A DNA stretch of 64,000 nt from Streptomyces sp. AC555_RSS877 (GCF_019049245.1 NZ_JAGMUK010000003.1:62001-126000), one strand, 5' to 3'; shown: positions 28,785-38,247, numbered from the stretch's first letter. Notes: a model not told the origin generated them from the sequence alone. Program-made: numbers and translations.

Positions 28785-29504
28785 ATGTACGACCCCACAG
28801 TCGCCCGACTCACCTACCGCGCCCTGCTCGGCCGGCGCCGGGCCCTCATCCTGGGCGCGCTGCCCCTGCTGCTCATCGCGATCTCCGTCGTGGTGCGCGG
28901 CCTGGCCGGCGCCGACGACCAGACGGCGTCCGACCTGCTGGGCGGGCTCGCGCTCGCCACCATGGTGCCGATCATCGGCGTCATCGCCGGCACGGGCGCG
29001 ATCGGCCCGGAGATCGACGACGGCTCCGTGGTCTACCTGCTGTCCAAGCCGATCAAACGGCCCACGATCATCTTCACCAAGCTGATCGTCGCGATCGCCG
29101 TGACGATGGTGTTCTCCGCGGTACCCACTCTGATCGCCGGCCTCATCCTCAACGGCAACGGCCAGCAGATCGCCGTCGCCTACACGGTGGCCGCGCTGGT
29201 CGCCTCCATCGCCTACGCGGCACTCTTCCTGCTGCTCGGCACGGTGTCCCGGCACGCGGTCGTCTTCGGGCTCGTCTACGCGCTCGTCTGGGAGGCCCTG
29301 TTCGGCTCCCTGGTCGCAGGGGCGCGCACGCTCAGCGTCCAGCAGTGGTCGCTGGCGGTGGCCCAGAAGGTCGCCGGCGGCGACCTGGTGACCTCCGACG
29401 TCGGGCTGACGACGGCGACGGTCCTGCTCGTCGCGGTCACCGTCCTGGCGACCTGGTACGCAGGGCAGAAACTGCGGTCACTGACGCTCGCGGGCGAGGA
29501 GTAG
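28785..29504 (+). CDS. ABC-2 type permease subunit
   Basis: The 239-residue permease has about six hydrophobic segments and the block GPEIDDGSVVYLLSKPIKRPTIIFTKL, which is similar to the other permease of the operon. The ATG lies 9 bp after the upstream ATPase stop. The protein ends in a short basic tail, GQKLRSLTLAGEE. Confidence 0.88.
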   Translation: MYDPTVARLTYRALLGRRRALILGALPLLLIAISVVVRGLAGADDQTASDLLGGLALATMVPIIGVIAGTGAIGPEIDDGSVVYLLSKPIKRPTIIFTKLIVAIAVTMVFSAVPTLIAGLILNGNGQQIAVAYTVAALVASIAYAALFLLLGTVSRHAVVFGLVYALVWEALFGSLVAGARTLSVQQWSLAVAQKVAGGDLVTSDVGLTTATVLLVAVTVLATWYAGQKLRSLTLAGEE

Positions 29505-29583
29505 ACGCCCTGCTTACTGACAGGGGCTTCACCTCGGTCCGGGCACACTGGGCACAGGCGGGCGCACGGCTGGGAGGGCGGGG

Positions 29584-29829
29584 ATGGCGGTGGCGGACGA
29601 GGCGTCACAGGACGACAGTCGCGGACGGTCCGGGGACGAGAGCTGGGACGACCTCGTCCTGGACGAGGACTTCATACGCTCGGCCGAGACCGCCGAGCCG
29701 TCCGCGCGGGCGCGCATGCTGGCTGAGCGCTGGCGCAAGGAGAAGCCCGAACCACAGCCGTGGCGTTCCGACGAGCCGCCCGCGGGGTGGTTCTTCAGCA
29801 AGCGTCGGCGCAGGTGGCGGCGGCGGTGA
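29584..29829 (+). CDS. Small conserved hypothetical protein
   Basis: The 81-residue protein has an acidic first half (DDSRGRSGDESWDDLVLDEDFIRSA), a central helix (SARARMLAERWRKE), and a very basic end, FFSKRRRRWRRR. This polarity, with W and F placed near the end, suggests a small adaptor or nucleic-acid-associated protein. It is not a family I can name. GGGAGGGCGGGG precedes the ATG. It is 79 bp after the ABC operon and could be read through. Confidence 0.65.
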   Translation: MAVADEASQDDSRGRSGDESWDDLVLDEDFIRSAETAEPSARARMLAERWRKEKPEPQPWRSDEPPAGWFFSKRRRRWRRR

Positions 29830-29943
29830 AGGAGTCCGGGGCCGCCGGTTAATCGGTGGCGCCGAACCCGGCGTACGGGCACAGTGGTTGATGTCCAGCC
29901 CGCCGGACCGAACCGGCGCCACGTACTGGGGAGGAGTTCGACG

Positions 29944-30006
29944 ATGTCCATGCACGACAGTCCGTTGAGCTCCCCGCAGGGCAGCCCGCGGCGGACTCCG
30001 GAGTAG
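29944..30006 (+). CDS. Possible 20-residue peptide MSMHDSPLSSPQGSPRRTPE
   Basis: A short ORF starts at an ATG with a strong GGGGAGGAG ribosome-binding site 7 bp upstream and encodes a Ser/Pro-rich 20-mer. Its stop codon lies in the top of a large hairpin that begins within the ORF. The layout resembles a leader peptide, but no attenuated gene follows closely: tRNA-Ser is 93 bp downstream. The coding claim rests on the ribosome-binding site alone. Confidence 0.4.
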   Translation: MSMHDSPLSSPQGSPRRTPE

Positions 30007-30041
30007 TTACTCCTCCGTCGAGTCCGCCCATACGGGGAGCT
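29968..30041. terminator. Two-tier hairpin before tRNA-Ser
   Basis: An outer stem of AGCTCCCCG (29968-29976) with CGGGGAGCT (30033-30041) encloses an inner stem of GGCGGACTC (29990-29998) with GAGTCCGCC (30020-30028), which continues with GGAGT/ACTCC. It is a very stable structure and probably ends transcription from the ABC operon or the small ORF. Confidence 0.6.
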
Positions 30042-30098
30042 GCCCGGGGCGGCCGCTTCGAGCACGTGCGCACTGCGCTCACGTGAGGCCGCCCACCC

Positions 30099-30188
<90 letters not shown>

Positions 30189-30200
30189 GAGTAGGGAACT

Positions 30201-31016
30201 TCAGCCCAGCAACCGCTCCAGCACGACCGCGATCCCGTCCTCCTCGTTGGAGGTCGTCACCTCGTTCGCCACCGTCTTCAGTTCCTCGTGGGCGTTGGCC
30301 ATGGCCACGCCGTAGGAGGACCAGGCGAACATCGGGACGTCGTTGGGCATGTCGCCGAAGGCGATCGTGTCGGCGGCCTTCATGCCCAGGCGGCGGGCCG
30401 CCAGGGACAGCCCCGTCGCCTTGGAGAGGCCGAGGGGAAGCAGCTCGACGATGCCCGCGCCGGCCATCGCGACACCGACGAAGCCACCGGCGGCCTGACG
30501 GGAGGCCTCGGCCAACTCGTCGTCCGTCAGCGTGGGATGCTGTATGTAGATCTTGTTCAGCGGGGCGGTCCACAGGTCGGACGCGTCCGTGAAGGGGGTC
30601 GAGGGGAGCTTTCCGGTGACCGCGTAACCGGGGCCGACCAGCACCTCGCCCTCCAGACCGTCCCGGCTCGCCGCCAGGTACAGCGGGCCGACCTCCGCCT
30701 CGATCTTCGCCAGCGCCACCCCGGCCAGCTGCCGGTCCAGCGTCACCGACGTCAGCAGGCGGTGCTCGCCGGCGTCGTACACCTGGGCACCCTGGGCGCA
30801 GACGGCGAGGCCGTTGTAGCCGAGGTCGTCGAGGATGTGGCGGGTCCAGGGGGCCGCGCGGCCCGTCACGACGATGTGGGCGGCGCCCGCCGCGGTGGCC
30901 GCGGCGAGCGCGTCACGGGTGCGCTGCGAGACCGACTCGTCGGAACGCAGGAGCGTTCCGTCGAGGTCGGTCGCGATCAGGCGGTAGGGGAATCCCGATT
31001 CGGCCGACGTACTCAC
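30201..31016 (-). CDS. HAD-superfamily (Cof-type) phosphatase
   Basis: The 271-residue protein has [14 protein letters not shown] near residue 15, VVTGRAAPW near 50 and [12 protein letters not shown] near 220. It is clearly related to the protein encoded at 20232-21104 and probably a paralogue. It should dephosphorylate a small organic phosphate. The GTG at 31016 overlaps the serS stop by 4 bp (GTGA), so the two genes are cotranscribed and translationally coupled. Confidence 0.87.
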   Translation of the reverse strand: MSTSAESGFPYRLIATDLDGTLLRSDESVSQRTRDALAAATAAGAAHIVVTGRAAPWTRHILDDLGYNGLAVCAQGAQVYDAGEHRLLTSVTLDRQLAGVALAKIEAEVGPLYLAASRDGLEGEVLVGPGYAVTGKLPSTPFTDASDLWTAPLNKIYIQHPTLTDDELAEASRQAAGGFVGVAMAGAGIVELLPLGLSKATGLSLAARRLGMKAADTIAFGDMPNDVPMFAWSSYGVAMANAHEELKTVANEVTTSNEEDGIAVVLERLLG

Positions 31017-32290
31017 TTGGCGACCGGCTCCAGGATCTCCCGGCCGCCCAGGTAGGGGCGGAGCACCTCGGGGACCCGGACGGAGCCGTCGGCCTGCTGG
31101 TGGTTCTCCAGGATCGCCACGATCGTGCGCGGTACCGCGCACAGCGTGCCGTTCAGCGTCGCCAGCGGCTTGACCCGCTTGCCGTCACGGACGCGGATCG
31201 ACAGGCGGCGGGACTGGTACTCGGTGCAGTCCGAGGTCGAGGTCAGCTCGCGGTACTTGCCCTGCGTCGGGATCCACGCCTCGCAGTCGAACTTGCGGGC
31301 GGCCGAGGAGCCGAGGTCGGCGGAGGCGACGTCGATGACCCGGAACGGCAGTTCCAGCGACGTCAGCCACTGCTTCTCCCACTCCAGCAGGCGCTGGTGC
31401 TCGGCCTGCGAGTCCGCCGGGTCGACGTACGAGAACATCTCGACCTTGTCGAACTGGTGGACGCGGAAGATGCCGCGGGTGTCCTTGCCGTGCGAACCGG
31501 CCTCGCGGCGGAAGCAGGGCGAGAAGCCCGCGTAGCGCAGCGGGAGGCGGTCGGCGTCGATGATCTCGTCCATGTGGTACGCGGCGAGCGCGACCTCGGA
31601 CGTGCCGACGAGGTAGAGGTCGTCCTTGTCGAGGTGGTAGACGTCCTGGGCCGCCTGGCCGAGGAAGCCGGTGCCGGCCATCGACTGGGGGCGGACCAGC
31701 GCGGGCGTCAGCATCGGCGTGAAGCCGGCCGCCGTGGCCTGCGCGATCGCCGCGTTCACCAGGGCGAGCTCCAGCAGGGCGCCGATACCGGTGAGGAAGT
31801 AGAAGCGCGAGCCGGAGACCTTGGCGCCGCGCTCGACGTCGATCGCGCCGAGGGTCGTGCCGAGCTCCAGGTGGTCCTTGGGCTCGAAGCCCTCGGCGCC
31901 GAAGTCGCGGATCGTGCCGTGCGTCTCCAGCGTGACGAAGTCCTCCTCGCCGCCCACGGGCACCTCGGGGTGCACGAGGTTGCTGAGCTGGAGGGCGAGT
32001 TCCTGGGTCTCGGTGTCGGCCGCGTCGCGCTCGGCGTCGGCGGCCTTGACGTCGGCGGCGAGCTGGCCCGCCTTCTTCAGCAGCTCGGCCTTCTCGTCCC
32101 CGGAGGCCTTGGGAATGAGCTTGCCGAGGGCCTTCTGTTCGGCGCGCAGCTCGTCGAAGCGGACGCCGGACGACCTGCGCCGCTCGTCGGCAGACAGGAG
32201 AGCGTCGACGAGCGCGACGTCCTCTCCACGGGCGCGCTGCGACGCACGCACACGGTCGGGGTCCTCACGGAGCAGGCGAAGGTCAATCAC
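31013..32290 (-). CDS. serS: Seryl-tRNA synthetase
   Basis: The 425-residue protein starts [23 protein letters not shown], the long antiparallel coiled-coil arm (to about residue 105) that grips the variable arm of tRNA-Ser. It has class II motif 2 in [27 protein letters not shown] and motif 3 in [19 protein letters not shown]. It charges serine and also supplies Ser-tRNA for selenocysteine. tRNA-Ser(GCT) lies about 830 bp from its 3' end. The upstream region holds a DnaA-box cluster. Confidence 0.97.
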   Translation of the reverse strand: MIDLRLLREDPDRVRASQRARGEDVALVDALLSADERRRSSGVRFDELRAEQKALGKLIPKASGDEKAELLKKAGQLAADVKAADAERDAADTETQELALQLSNLVHPEVPVGGEEDFVTLETHGTIRDFGAEGFEPKDHLELGTTLGAIDVERGAKVSGSRFYFLTGIGALLELALVNAAIAQATAAGFTPMLTPALVRPQSMAGTGFLGQAAQDVYHLDKDDLYLVGTSEVALAAYHMDEIIDADRLPLRYAGFSPCFRREAGSHGKDTRGIFRVHQFDKVEMFSYVDPADSQAEHQRLLEWEKQWLTSLELPFRVIDVASADLGSSAARKFDCEAWIPTQGKYRELTSTSDCTEYQSRRLSIRVRDGKRVKPLATLNGTLCAVPRTIVAILENHQQADGSVRVPEVLRPYLGGREILEPVAK

Positions 32291-32829
32291 GCGACCCAGG
32301 CTACCGGTGCGGGGTGACGGCTCACGACTCACTATTCCGGGCTGCCCCGAATCGCGGCTTACGTTGCGTTGTGCGGCAATTGCCGAGCGTGTCAATGAAA
32401 GGCGTCTCACTCCCCGGGACGGGGCATGCGACGGGCGTCGGGTTGACCCGATTTCCCTGTGGGGAACGGGACTTGGGCCGGCCTTCGTCCACAGAAATCC
32501 ACAGCGCCGAAAAGTTATCCACAGGCTGTGCGAAAGATCTGTGGATGTCGGAATCGATCATTCCGAGTCGGGCGTGTAGGGCGAGGAATTCCCGTCCCAA
32601 ACCGGCGTCACATCCACTTTCAGGTGGAAATGCGTCGCTCCGAAGGATGGACGGAAGGAAACGGGTGGACGAAGAGTGACCCGCGGGACTGTGGACGAAC
32701 TTGGGCGCTGTAGGCGATTTGTCGACCGAGTGGCGCTTGGATGTCGACTTGTCCCCAGGTCGAGATGCTCACCTGTGGATAACTCCTGTGGATAACTAAG
32801 ATATGCAGGTGGGAGCGGCTGGAAACGTC
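32291..32829. other. serS-pheA intergenic region with DnaA-box cluster, no gene
   Basis: No credible ORF is seen in 539 bp. Three perfect boxes are present: TTATCCACA at 32515-32523, and TGTGGATAA at 32774-32782 and 32787-32795 (head-to-tail, 13 bp apart). Near matches are TCGTCCACA at 32485-32493, AAATCCACA at 32495-32503, TGTGGATGT at 32540-32548, TGTGGACGA at 32690-32698 and TTGTCCCCA at 32749-32757. Both neighbours are transcribed leftward, so the serS promoter lies inside. Confidence 0.85.
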
Positions 32830-33762
32830 CTAGAAACGTCCGTCCTGGCATCGTGCCACCCAGTCCGCCGCCGACACGAACTCGTCGTCCGAGGTCCCTG
32901 GGAACGGAAGGCGTACGTCCGCCACCTCCACGTCCGCGCGCGGATACGAGCCGAGGTAGCGCACCTGGAGGCAGATCCGCTTGAGCCCCGTCAGGGCCTC
33001 GGCGACTCGGCGGTCGGAGATGTGGCCCTCGGCGTCGATACAGAAGCAGTAGTTGCCGATGCCCGCGCCGGTGGGCCGGGACTGCAGCAGCATCAGGTTG
33101 ATGCCCCGTGTGGCGAACTCGCCGAGCAGGTCGCGCAGGCCGCCGGGGTGGTCGTCGCGCTGCCACAGCACGACGGACGTCTTGTCCGCGCCGGTGCGCG
33201 CCGCGGGCCGGGCGGGCCGGCCGACCAACACGAACCGGGTCTGGGCGTTCTCCGCGTCGTGGATGCCGGTCTCCAGGGCCTCCAGGCCGTACCGGGCGGC
33301 CGCGAACTCGCCCGCGAAGGCCGCGTCGTACTGACCCTCCTGGACCAGGCGGGCGGCGTCCGCGTTCGAGGCGGCCGACTCCCAGTGGACGTCCGGGAGG
33401 TTCTTCTTGAGCCAGTTGCGCACCTGCGGCTGGGCGGCCGGATGCGCGGAGACCGTCTTGATGTCCGACAGCTTGGTGCCCGGCCGGACCAGCAGCGCGA
33501 AGGTGATCGACAGCAGCACCTCGCGGTAGATCATCAGCGGCGCGCCGGCGACCAGCTCGTCGAGCGTCGTCGTGATCCCGCCCTCGACAGAGTTCTCGAT
33601 CGGCACGAACGCGGCCTCGGCCTCACCGAGGCGCACCGCGTCGAGCGCGGACTGCACGGACACGTACGGGATCAACTCCCGGGTGGCCGCCTCGGGAAGC
33701 CGGCGCAGGGCCACTTCGGTGAACGTGCCCTCAGGGCCGAGATACGCATAGCTCGCTGGCAT
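32830..33762 (-). CDS. pheA: Prephenate dehydratase
   Basis: The 310-residue protein has the catalytic domain with YLGPEGTFTEVAL at the N-terminus, VPIENSVEGGITTTLDEL, and the TRF motif in NAQTRFVLVG at about residue 180. An ACT regulatory domain follows with PGGLRDLLGEFATRGINLMLLQSRP. It converts prephenate to phenylpyruvate and is normally inhibited by phenylalanine through the ACT domain. It is monofunctional (no chorismate mutase). The end of the protein falls just before the DnaA-box cluster. Confidence 0.95.
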   Translation of the reverse strand: MPASYAYLGPEGTFTEVALRRLPEAATRELIPYVSVQSALDAVRLGEAEAAFVPIENSVEGGITTTLDELVAGAPLMIYREVLLSITFALLVRPGTKLSDIKTVSAHPAAQPQVRNWLKKNLPDVHWESAASNADAARLVQEGQYDAAFAGEFAAARYGLEALETGIHDAENAQTRFVLVGRPARPAARTGADKTSVVLWQRDDHPGGLRDLLGEFATRGINLMLLQSRPTGAGIGNYCFCIDAEGHISDRRVAEALTGLKRICLQVRYLGSYPRADVEVADVRLPFPGTSDDEFVSAADWVARCQDGRF

Positions 33763-33834
33763 GACCTCACCCTAATGGGCCTTGCGAAACACAGCGCCCG
33801 CATCTCGGTACAGCCACCCCGCCGAGCGACCGGG

Positions 33835-35127
33835 TCACCCCTCCAGCAGGGCCTGCCCCACGTACTCCCCCTCCGCCGCCCCGCCCGGCACCGCGAACAG
33901 GCCGCTCGCCTCGTGGCGGATGAACCGGGACAGGGCGTCGCCCCGGTCGAGCTTGCGCTGTACAGGAACGAAGCCGCGCAGGGGGTCGGCCTGCCAGCAG
34001 ACGAAGAGGAGACCGGCGTCGGGGACCCCGTCGCCGTCGAAGCCGTCGTGGTACGAGAACGGGCGCCGGAGCATCGCCGCGCCCCCGTTCTGGTCGGGCC
34101 GTGTGATGCGGGCATGGGCGTTGATCGGGACGACCAGGTCGCCCTTGGCGTCGGTCTTCTCCAGGTCCATCTCGGTCGTCTCGGTACCGCCGGACAGCGC
34201 AGCCCCGTCGGACTTGCGGCGCCCGATGACGTCCTCCTGGGCCGTGACCGACAGCTTCTCCCAGTCGTCGAGGAGCATGCGGATGCGGCGTACGACGGCG
34301 TAGGAGCCGTTCGCCATCCATGACGGGTCGTTCGAGCCGGAGGACGGCACGAAGATCCGCCGGTCGAAGTCGGGCTCGGCCGGCTTCGGGTTGCGGGTGC
34401 CGTCGATCTGGCCCATGAGGTTGCGGGCCGTCATGGGATGGGACGTGGCGCCCGGCGAGCGGTTGAAGCCGTTCATCTGCCAGCGGATGCGGGCCGCGCT
34501 CCCCGCGTCCTTCTGGATGGCGCGCAGGGCGTGGAAGGCGACCAGCGCGTCGTTGGCGCCGATCTGCACCCACAGGTCGCCGTCGCTGCGCTTCTTGTCG
34601 AGGTGGTCGGAGGAGAAGTCGGGCAGGGGATCGAGGGAGGCCGGGCGCTGCTTCTCCAGGCCGGTGCGGGCGAAGAAGCTGTGCCCGAATCCGAAGGTGA
34701 CCGTCAGCGAGGACGGGCCGGCGTCCCGGGCGACGTCCGTGTCGTCCTGCGTCGCCGCCTCCCCCGTCATCAGCCGCCCTGCCGTCTGCGACCAGCGACG
34801 CAGCAGTGCGGCAGCCTCCTTGCGGCCCGCTCCCGCCGCCAGGTCGAAGGCCACGAGGTGACCGCGGGCCTGGAGACCCTGGGTGATGCCGGGCTGATGT
34901 TTCCCGTGAAACATCACCTGCTCGGCGCCCACGGAAGTGAGAGGCGTGGCCTCGGCCGGACGCGCGGTGTAGCCGACGGCCCCGCCGGCCACCCCGAGGA
35001 CGAGCCCGGTGGCGCCGGCGGTGCTCAGCAGCTTCCGCCGCGAAAGAGCCTCCCCCGAGGGGGCCTGTCCGGAAGCGCCCCCTTCGAGAGCGGGAGTCGG
35101 GGCCTCCGGGATGGACTGCTCAGGCAT
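33835..35127 (-). CDS. dtpA: Tat-exported DyP-type heme peroxidase (DtpA-like)
   Basis: The 430-residue protein begins with a twin-arginine signal (RRKLLSTAGATGLVLG), then the DyP fold. GQIDGTRNP carries the DyP GXXDG motif with its distal Asp, and the C-terminal region has HARITRPDQNGGAAMLRRPFSYHDG. Such peroxidases use hydrogen peroxide with a heme. In S. lividans DtpA is linked to copper delivery to GlxA and morphological development (established knowledge). The ATG at 35127 lies 9 bp after the CopC-CopD stop. The gene carries a parS-like 16-mer at 34898. Confidence 0.93.
   Translation of the reverse strand: MPEQSIPEAPTPALEGGASGQAPSGEALSRRKLLSTAGATGLVLGVAGGAVGYTARPAEATPLTSVGAEQVMFHGKHQPGITQGLQARGHLVAFDLAAGAGRKEAAALLRRWSQTAGRLMTGEAATQDDTDVARDAGPSSLTVTFGFGHSFFARTGLEKQRPASLDPLPDFSSDHLDKKRSDGDLWVQIGANDALVAFHALRAIQKDAGSAARIRWQMNGFNRSPGATSHPMTARNLMGQIDGTRNPKPAEPDFDRRIFVPSSGSNDPSWMANGSYAVVRRIRMLLDDWEKLSVTAQEDVIGRRKSDGAALSGGTETTEMDLEKTDAKGDLVVPINAHARITRPDQNGGAAMLRRPFSYHDGFDGDGVPDAGLLFVCWQADPLRGFVPVQRKLDRGDALSRFIRHEASGLFAVPGGAAEGEYVGQALLEG
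34898..34913 (+). other. parS-like site (one mismatch) inside dtpA
   Basis: TGTTTCCCGTGAAACA differs at one base from parS. Read on the minus strand it encodes residues of the segment VMFHGKHQ, just after the signal-peptide region of the peroxidase. Confidence 0.75.
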
Positions 35128-35135
35128 GGTGTGGT

Positions 35136-37040
35136 TCAGCCGATCTGCGTGTTCTTGGAGACGGTCGTCTGGTCGATGTCGGAGGTCCGCACGGTCACCG
35201 CGATCTCCCAGTCGCCCGCCATGGGGATCTGCACTCCGTTCGCCGCCCAGTGCCCGGTGGTGATGTGGTCGGGGACGACGGGCAGCGGTCCGATGTCCTT
35301 CGACTCGAGGGTGAAGGCGACCTTCACCTCCGGGACGTCGAAGGCACGCCCGTTGGACCGCTCCACATAGACGTGCATCTCGTTGGCGCCCACGCGCGCG
35401 GGGTCGAGATCGATGCGTACGACGCCCTTGCCGTCCTCGCCGCCGGTGTCGAACGACATGTCCAGGGTGACCGCCCCGGACGACGAGGTGGACGAGGAGG
35501 ACGACGTGGCCGCCTTGGCGTCCTGTTCCGTACGGCCGGGCTCGGTCTGCGTGAGCACGGTGGTGACGGCGAGCAGGACGACGGCGACACCGGCCTCGGC
35601 GAGCACCGAGCGGCGCAGCCCGAACCGGTGCGGGTCGGCGTCCCGCTCCCGCTTCTGCCGTGCCGTGTCCATCGCGGCGCGCTGCCGGGCGAGCTGCGCG
35701 GCGCGCTTGGAGGCTCCGGCGTCCTTGGACGCCCCGGAACCACCCTTGGCGTCCCCGGCGCCCGCACCGACCCGCTCCTTCTCGGGCGCCTGCCTGCTCC
35801 CCCGGACCGGCGTGTCCACCAGCTGTGCCGTCCACCGCCGCGAGATGTACGCGACGCCGACGAGGAGGGCCACGAGCCCGATCTTGACGAGCAGCAGTTG
35901 TCCGTACCGCGTGTCGGTGAACGCCGACCAGGAGCCGAGCTGGCGCCAGGACTGGTAGGTCCCGGTCAGGACCAGAGCGACGACACTGCCGAAGGCGACG
36001 GTCGAGAAACGCCGTACGGCGGCCGTGTCGACGGGCGTGTCCGCGGGTGCCCGGTACAGCGCGACGAGGAGGGCGGTGAGGCCGCCGAGCCAGGCCGCGA
36101 CCGCCAGCAGGTGGAGGACGTCGACCGGCATCGCGATCCCGGCCTGGAGGCCCACCGAGGCGTGCTCGGACATCGCCCAGCTCGCGGCGAGTCCGGCGGC
36201 GACCACGGTCCCGCCGATGGCGAGTCCGAAGGTAAGGTCCCGCTTCTCGTCCTCCTCGCGTTTGTCGTACGCCCCGAAGAGCACCGCGATGAACAGCGCG
36301 GCCGCGGCGAGCAGCAGCAGCCGGGACACCAGCGCCGCGCCCGTCTTGGTCTGGAGCACCTGCCCGAGCAGGTCGAGGTCGAAGACGTCGCCGACCTTGC
36401 CGGAGCCGGTGTAGGAGCCGCGCAGGAGCAGCAGCGCGAGCGTGGCCGCGGTGAGCGTGAGCCAGCCGGAGACGACGAGCCGCTGTACGGCCCGGACGCC
36501 GGAACCGGGCTGCCAGCAGGCGAGGACGAACGCGGCCCCGCCGACCAGGACGACGAAGCCGGCGTACGACATGTACCGCCCGAAGCCGTACAGCCAGCCG
36601 ACGGCCCCGCCGCCCGCGGTCTCGCCGGACACCGAGACGGAGGTGGACGAGGGCGCGCCGACGGAGAAGGTGAAGGCGCCGGCCACGGGGTGACTGTCCG
36701 CGGACACGACCTGATAGGTGACGGTGTAGGTGCCGTCGGGCAGGCCGCTGAGCAGCTGGACGGCGTACGTCGTGCCGCTCACGTTGGACGGTTTGCCGCG
36801 CTGGACGGGCTTGCCCTTGGGATCGAGCACGCGCAGCGAGTCGGCGGACGTCGAGACCTGCTCGGAGAAGGTCAGTGAGACCTGGGTGGGTGCCTTGTCG
36901 ACCACCACACCCTGCTGCGGGTCGCTGCCGGTCAGCGCGGCGTGCGCGGAGGCCGGGGCCGCCCCGGCGAGGAGCAGCCCGGCCGCGGCCAGGAGCAGCA
37001 GCACCAGGGTCCGGACGCGGGGGGCGATGGTCGGCGTCAA
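35136..37040 (-). CDS. CopC-CopD fusion copper-handling membrane protein
   Basis: The 634-residue protein has a signal peptide, then a CopC domain whose mature start HAALTGSDP and later DSHPV hold the copper-binding His residues. About eight CopD membrane segments (residues about 150-400) follow. A cytoplasmic linker with KRAAQLARQRAAMDTARQKRERDADPHR is followed by one more membrane segment and a C-terminal extracytoplasmic domain of about 100 residues with YERS-like beta strands. It lies in the copper cassette between the PCuAC-like and DyP genes. It probably moves copper across or to the membrane. Confidence 0.88.
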   Translation of the reverse strand: MTPTIAPRVRTLVLLLLAAAGLLLAGAAPASAHAALTGSDPQQGVVVDKAPTQVSLTFSEQVSTSADSLRVLDPKGKPVQRGKPSNVSGTTYAVQLLSGLPDGTYTVTYQVVSADSHPVAGAFTFSVGAPSSTSVSVSGETAGGGAVGWLYGFGRYMSYAGFVVLVGGAAFVLACWQPGSGVRAVQRLVVSGWLTLTAATLALLLLRGSYTGSGKVGDVFDLDLLGQVLQTKTGAALVSRLLLLAAAALFIAVLFGAYDKREEDEKRDLTFGLAIGGTVVAAGLAASWAMSEHASVGLQAGIAMPVDVLHLLAVAAWLGGLTALLVALYRAPADTPVDTAAVRRFSTVAFGSVVALVLTGTYQSWRQLGSWSAFTDTRYGQLLLVKIGLVALLVGVAYISRRWTAQLVDTPVRGSRQAPEKERVGAGAGDAKGGSGASKDAGASKRAAQLARQRAAMDTARQKRERDADPHRFGLRRSVLAEAGVAVVLLAVTTVLTQTEPGRTEQDAKAATSSSSSTSSSGAVTLDMSFDTGGEDGKGVVRIDLDPARVGANEMHVYVERSNGRAFDVPEVKVAFTLESKDIGPLPVVPDHITTGHWAANGVQIPMAGDWEIAVTVRTSDIDQTTVSKNTQIG

Positions 37041-37053
37041 GGTGATCCCTCCG

Positions 37054-37509
37054 TCAGTGTCCGGTCTTCGGGACGTACGTCGCCGACCTGACCGGCATCT
37101 TGACGACGACCGGGTCGGACTTGGCGAAGTGCAGCTCGACGGAGACCGTCTGGCCCTGTTCGGGCTTGTGCTGCAGCTTGTCGAACATCAGATGGTTGTC
37201 ACCGCTTTTGAACACGAGTTGACCGTGGGCGGGGATGGAGAACCGGTTGCTCTCCTCCATCGCGCCCCCGACCGTCCGGTGCATGGTGACCTCGCCGATG
37301 TCGCTGGTGACCGAGGTCAGCTCGGCCTTCGTACCGCTGTCGTTGACGATCGTCAGATAGCCGGCCGCCATGTCGTCGGACACCGGCTGCGGCATGTAGG
37401 CGCCGGACACGGAGACGCCGCCTCCGGTGTCGGAGCCGGAGTCCGAGCCGCAGCCGGCCAGGACCAGGACCCCGGTCAGCACCGCGGCGGGCACGGTGAG
37501 AGGCCTCAC
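37054..37509 (-). CDS. PCuAC-type extracytoplasmic copper chaperone lipoprotein (ECuC-like)
   Basis: The 151-residue protein has a lipobox, LVLAGCGS, in its signal peptide. It then has the copper motif of the DUF461/PCuAC family: Met-His in VTMHRTVGGAM, then a distal HLM in GDNHLMF. Such proteins bind Cu(I) with Met and His and pass it to oxidases or to Sco. The GTG at 37509 overlaps the Sco stop by 4 bp. It is followed 13 bp later by the CopC-CopD gene. Confidence 0.88.
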   Translation of the reverse strand: MRPLTVPAAVLTGVLVLAGCGSDSGSDTGGGVSVSGAYMPQPVSDDMAAGYLTIVNDSGTKAELTSVTSDIGEVTMHRTVGGAMEESNRFSIPAHGQLVFKSGDNHLMFDKLQHKPEQGQTVSVELHFAKSDPVVVKMPVRSATYVPKTGH

Positions 37510-38159
37510 GGCTTCGCACCCTTCACGAGCTTGGGGAGGTCCTTGGTGTAGTCGTCGACCGTGGCGTCCTCGCCGTAGAGGACGTATCCGGCGTCGGTCT
37601 TCGGGGAGAACGCGACGACCTGGGTGCCGTGCACGGAGACGGTCTTGCCCTTCTTGTCCTTGTGCGTCGGCTCGATGGAGATGCCTAGGGTGCGGGCGCC
37701 GGCCTGGATGGTGGGGAAGTCGCCGGTCAGGCCGACGAACTGGGTGTCGATGCCCTTGAGCCACTTGCCGAGTTCGGAGGGCGTGTCCCGGTCCGGGTCC
37801 GTGGTGACGAACACGACGCGCAGCTCGTCCTGTTCGGACTTGGGCAGCGACTTCTTGGCGACGGCGATGTTGTTCATCGTCAGCGGGCAGATGTCGGGGC
37901 AGTGCGTGTAGCCGAAGTAGATGAGCGTCGGCTTGCCCGCGGTCTCCTTGCGGAGGTCGTACGACTTGCCCTTCGTGTCGGTGAGGACCAGGTCCGGCTT
38001 TTCGAACGGCTGGTCGAGGACGGTGGCGGCCTTGTCCGCGCCCGCCTCCTCGGAGACCACGGAGACCGGCGAGCCGCTGTCGTCACTGCTGCCGCACGCG
38101 GAGAGGGTCAAGGTGGCGGCGGCGAGCAGGGCGGCCGCGGCGAACGTCTTCTTGCGCAT
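37506..38159 (-). CDS. Sco1/SenC copper metallochaperone lipoprotein
   Basis: The 217-residue protein has a lipobox, LTLSACGSS, and a thioredoxin fold. The copper ligands are the Cys pair in THCPDICPLT (C-P-D-I-C) and the His in VSVHGTQVV. Sco helps load the Cu(A) site of cytochrome c oxidase; in S. lividans Sco also supplies GlxA (established). Chosen start: ATG 38159, with GGGA upstream. It is the first of the four tightly spaced genes. Confidence 0.92.
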   Translation of the reverse strand: MRKKTFAAAALLAAATLTLSACGSSDDSGSPVSVVSEEAGADKAATVLDQPFEKPDLVLTDTKGKSYDLRKETAGKPTLIYFGYTHCPDICPLTMNNIAVAKKSLPKSEQDELRVVFVTTDPDRDTPSELGKWLKGIDTQFVGLTGDFPTIQAGARTLGISIEPTHKDKKGKTVSVHGTQVVAFSPKTDAGYVLYGEDATVDDYTKDLPKLVKGAKP

Positions 38160-38247
38160 AGAAAAATGTCCCAGATGTGATGGTGCCGACGGCACCGGGG
38201 TCGCACGGGAGCCGAGCGAACCCCGGTACCGGGCCGGACGGTGGACC

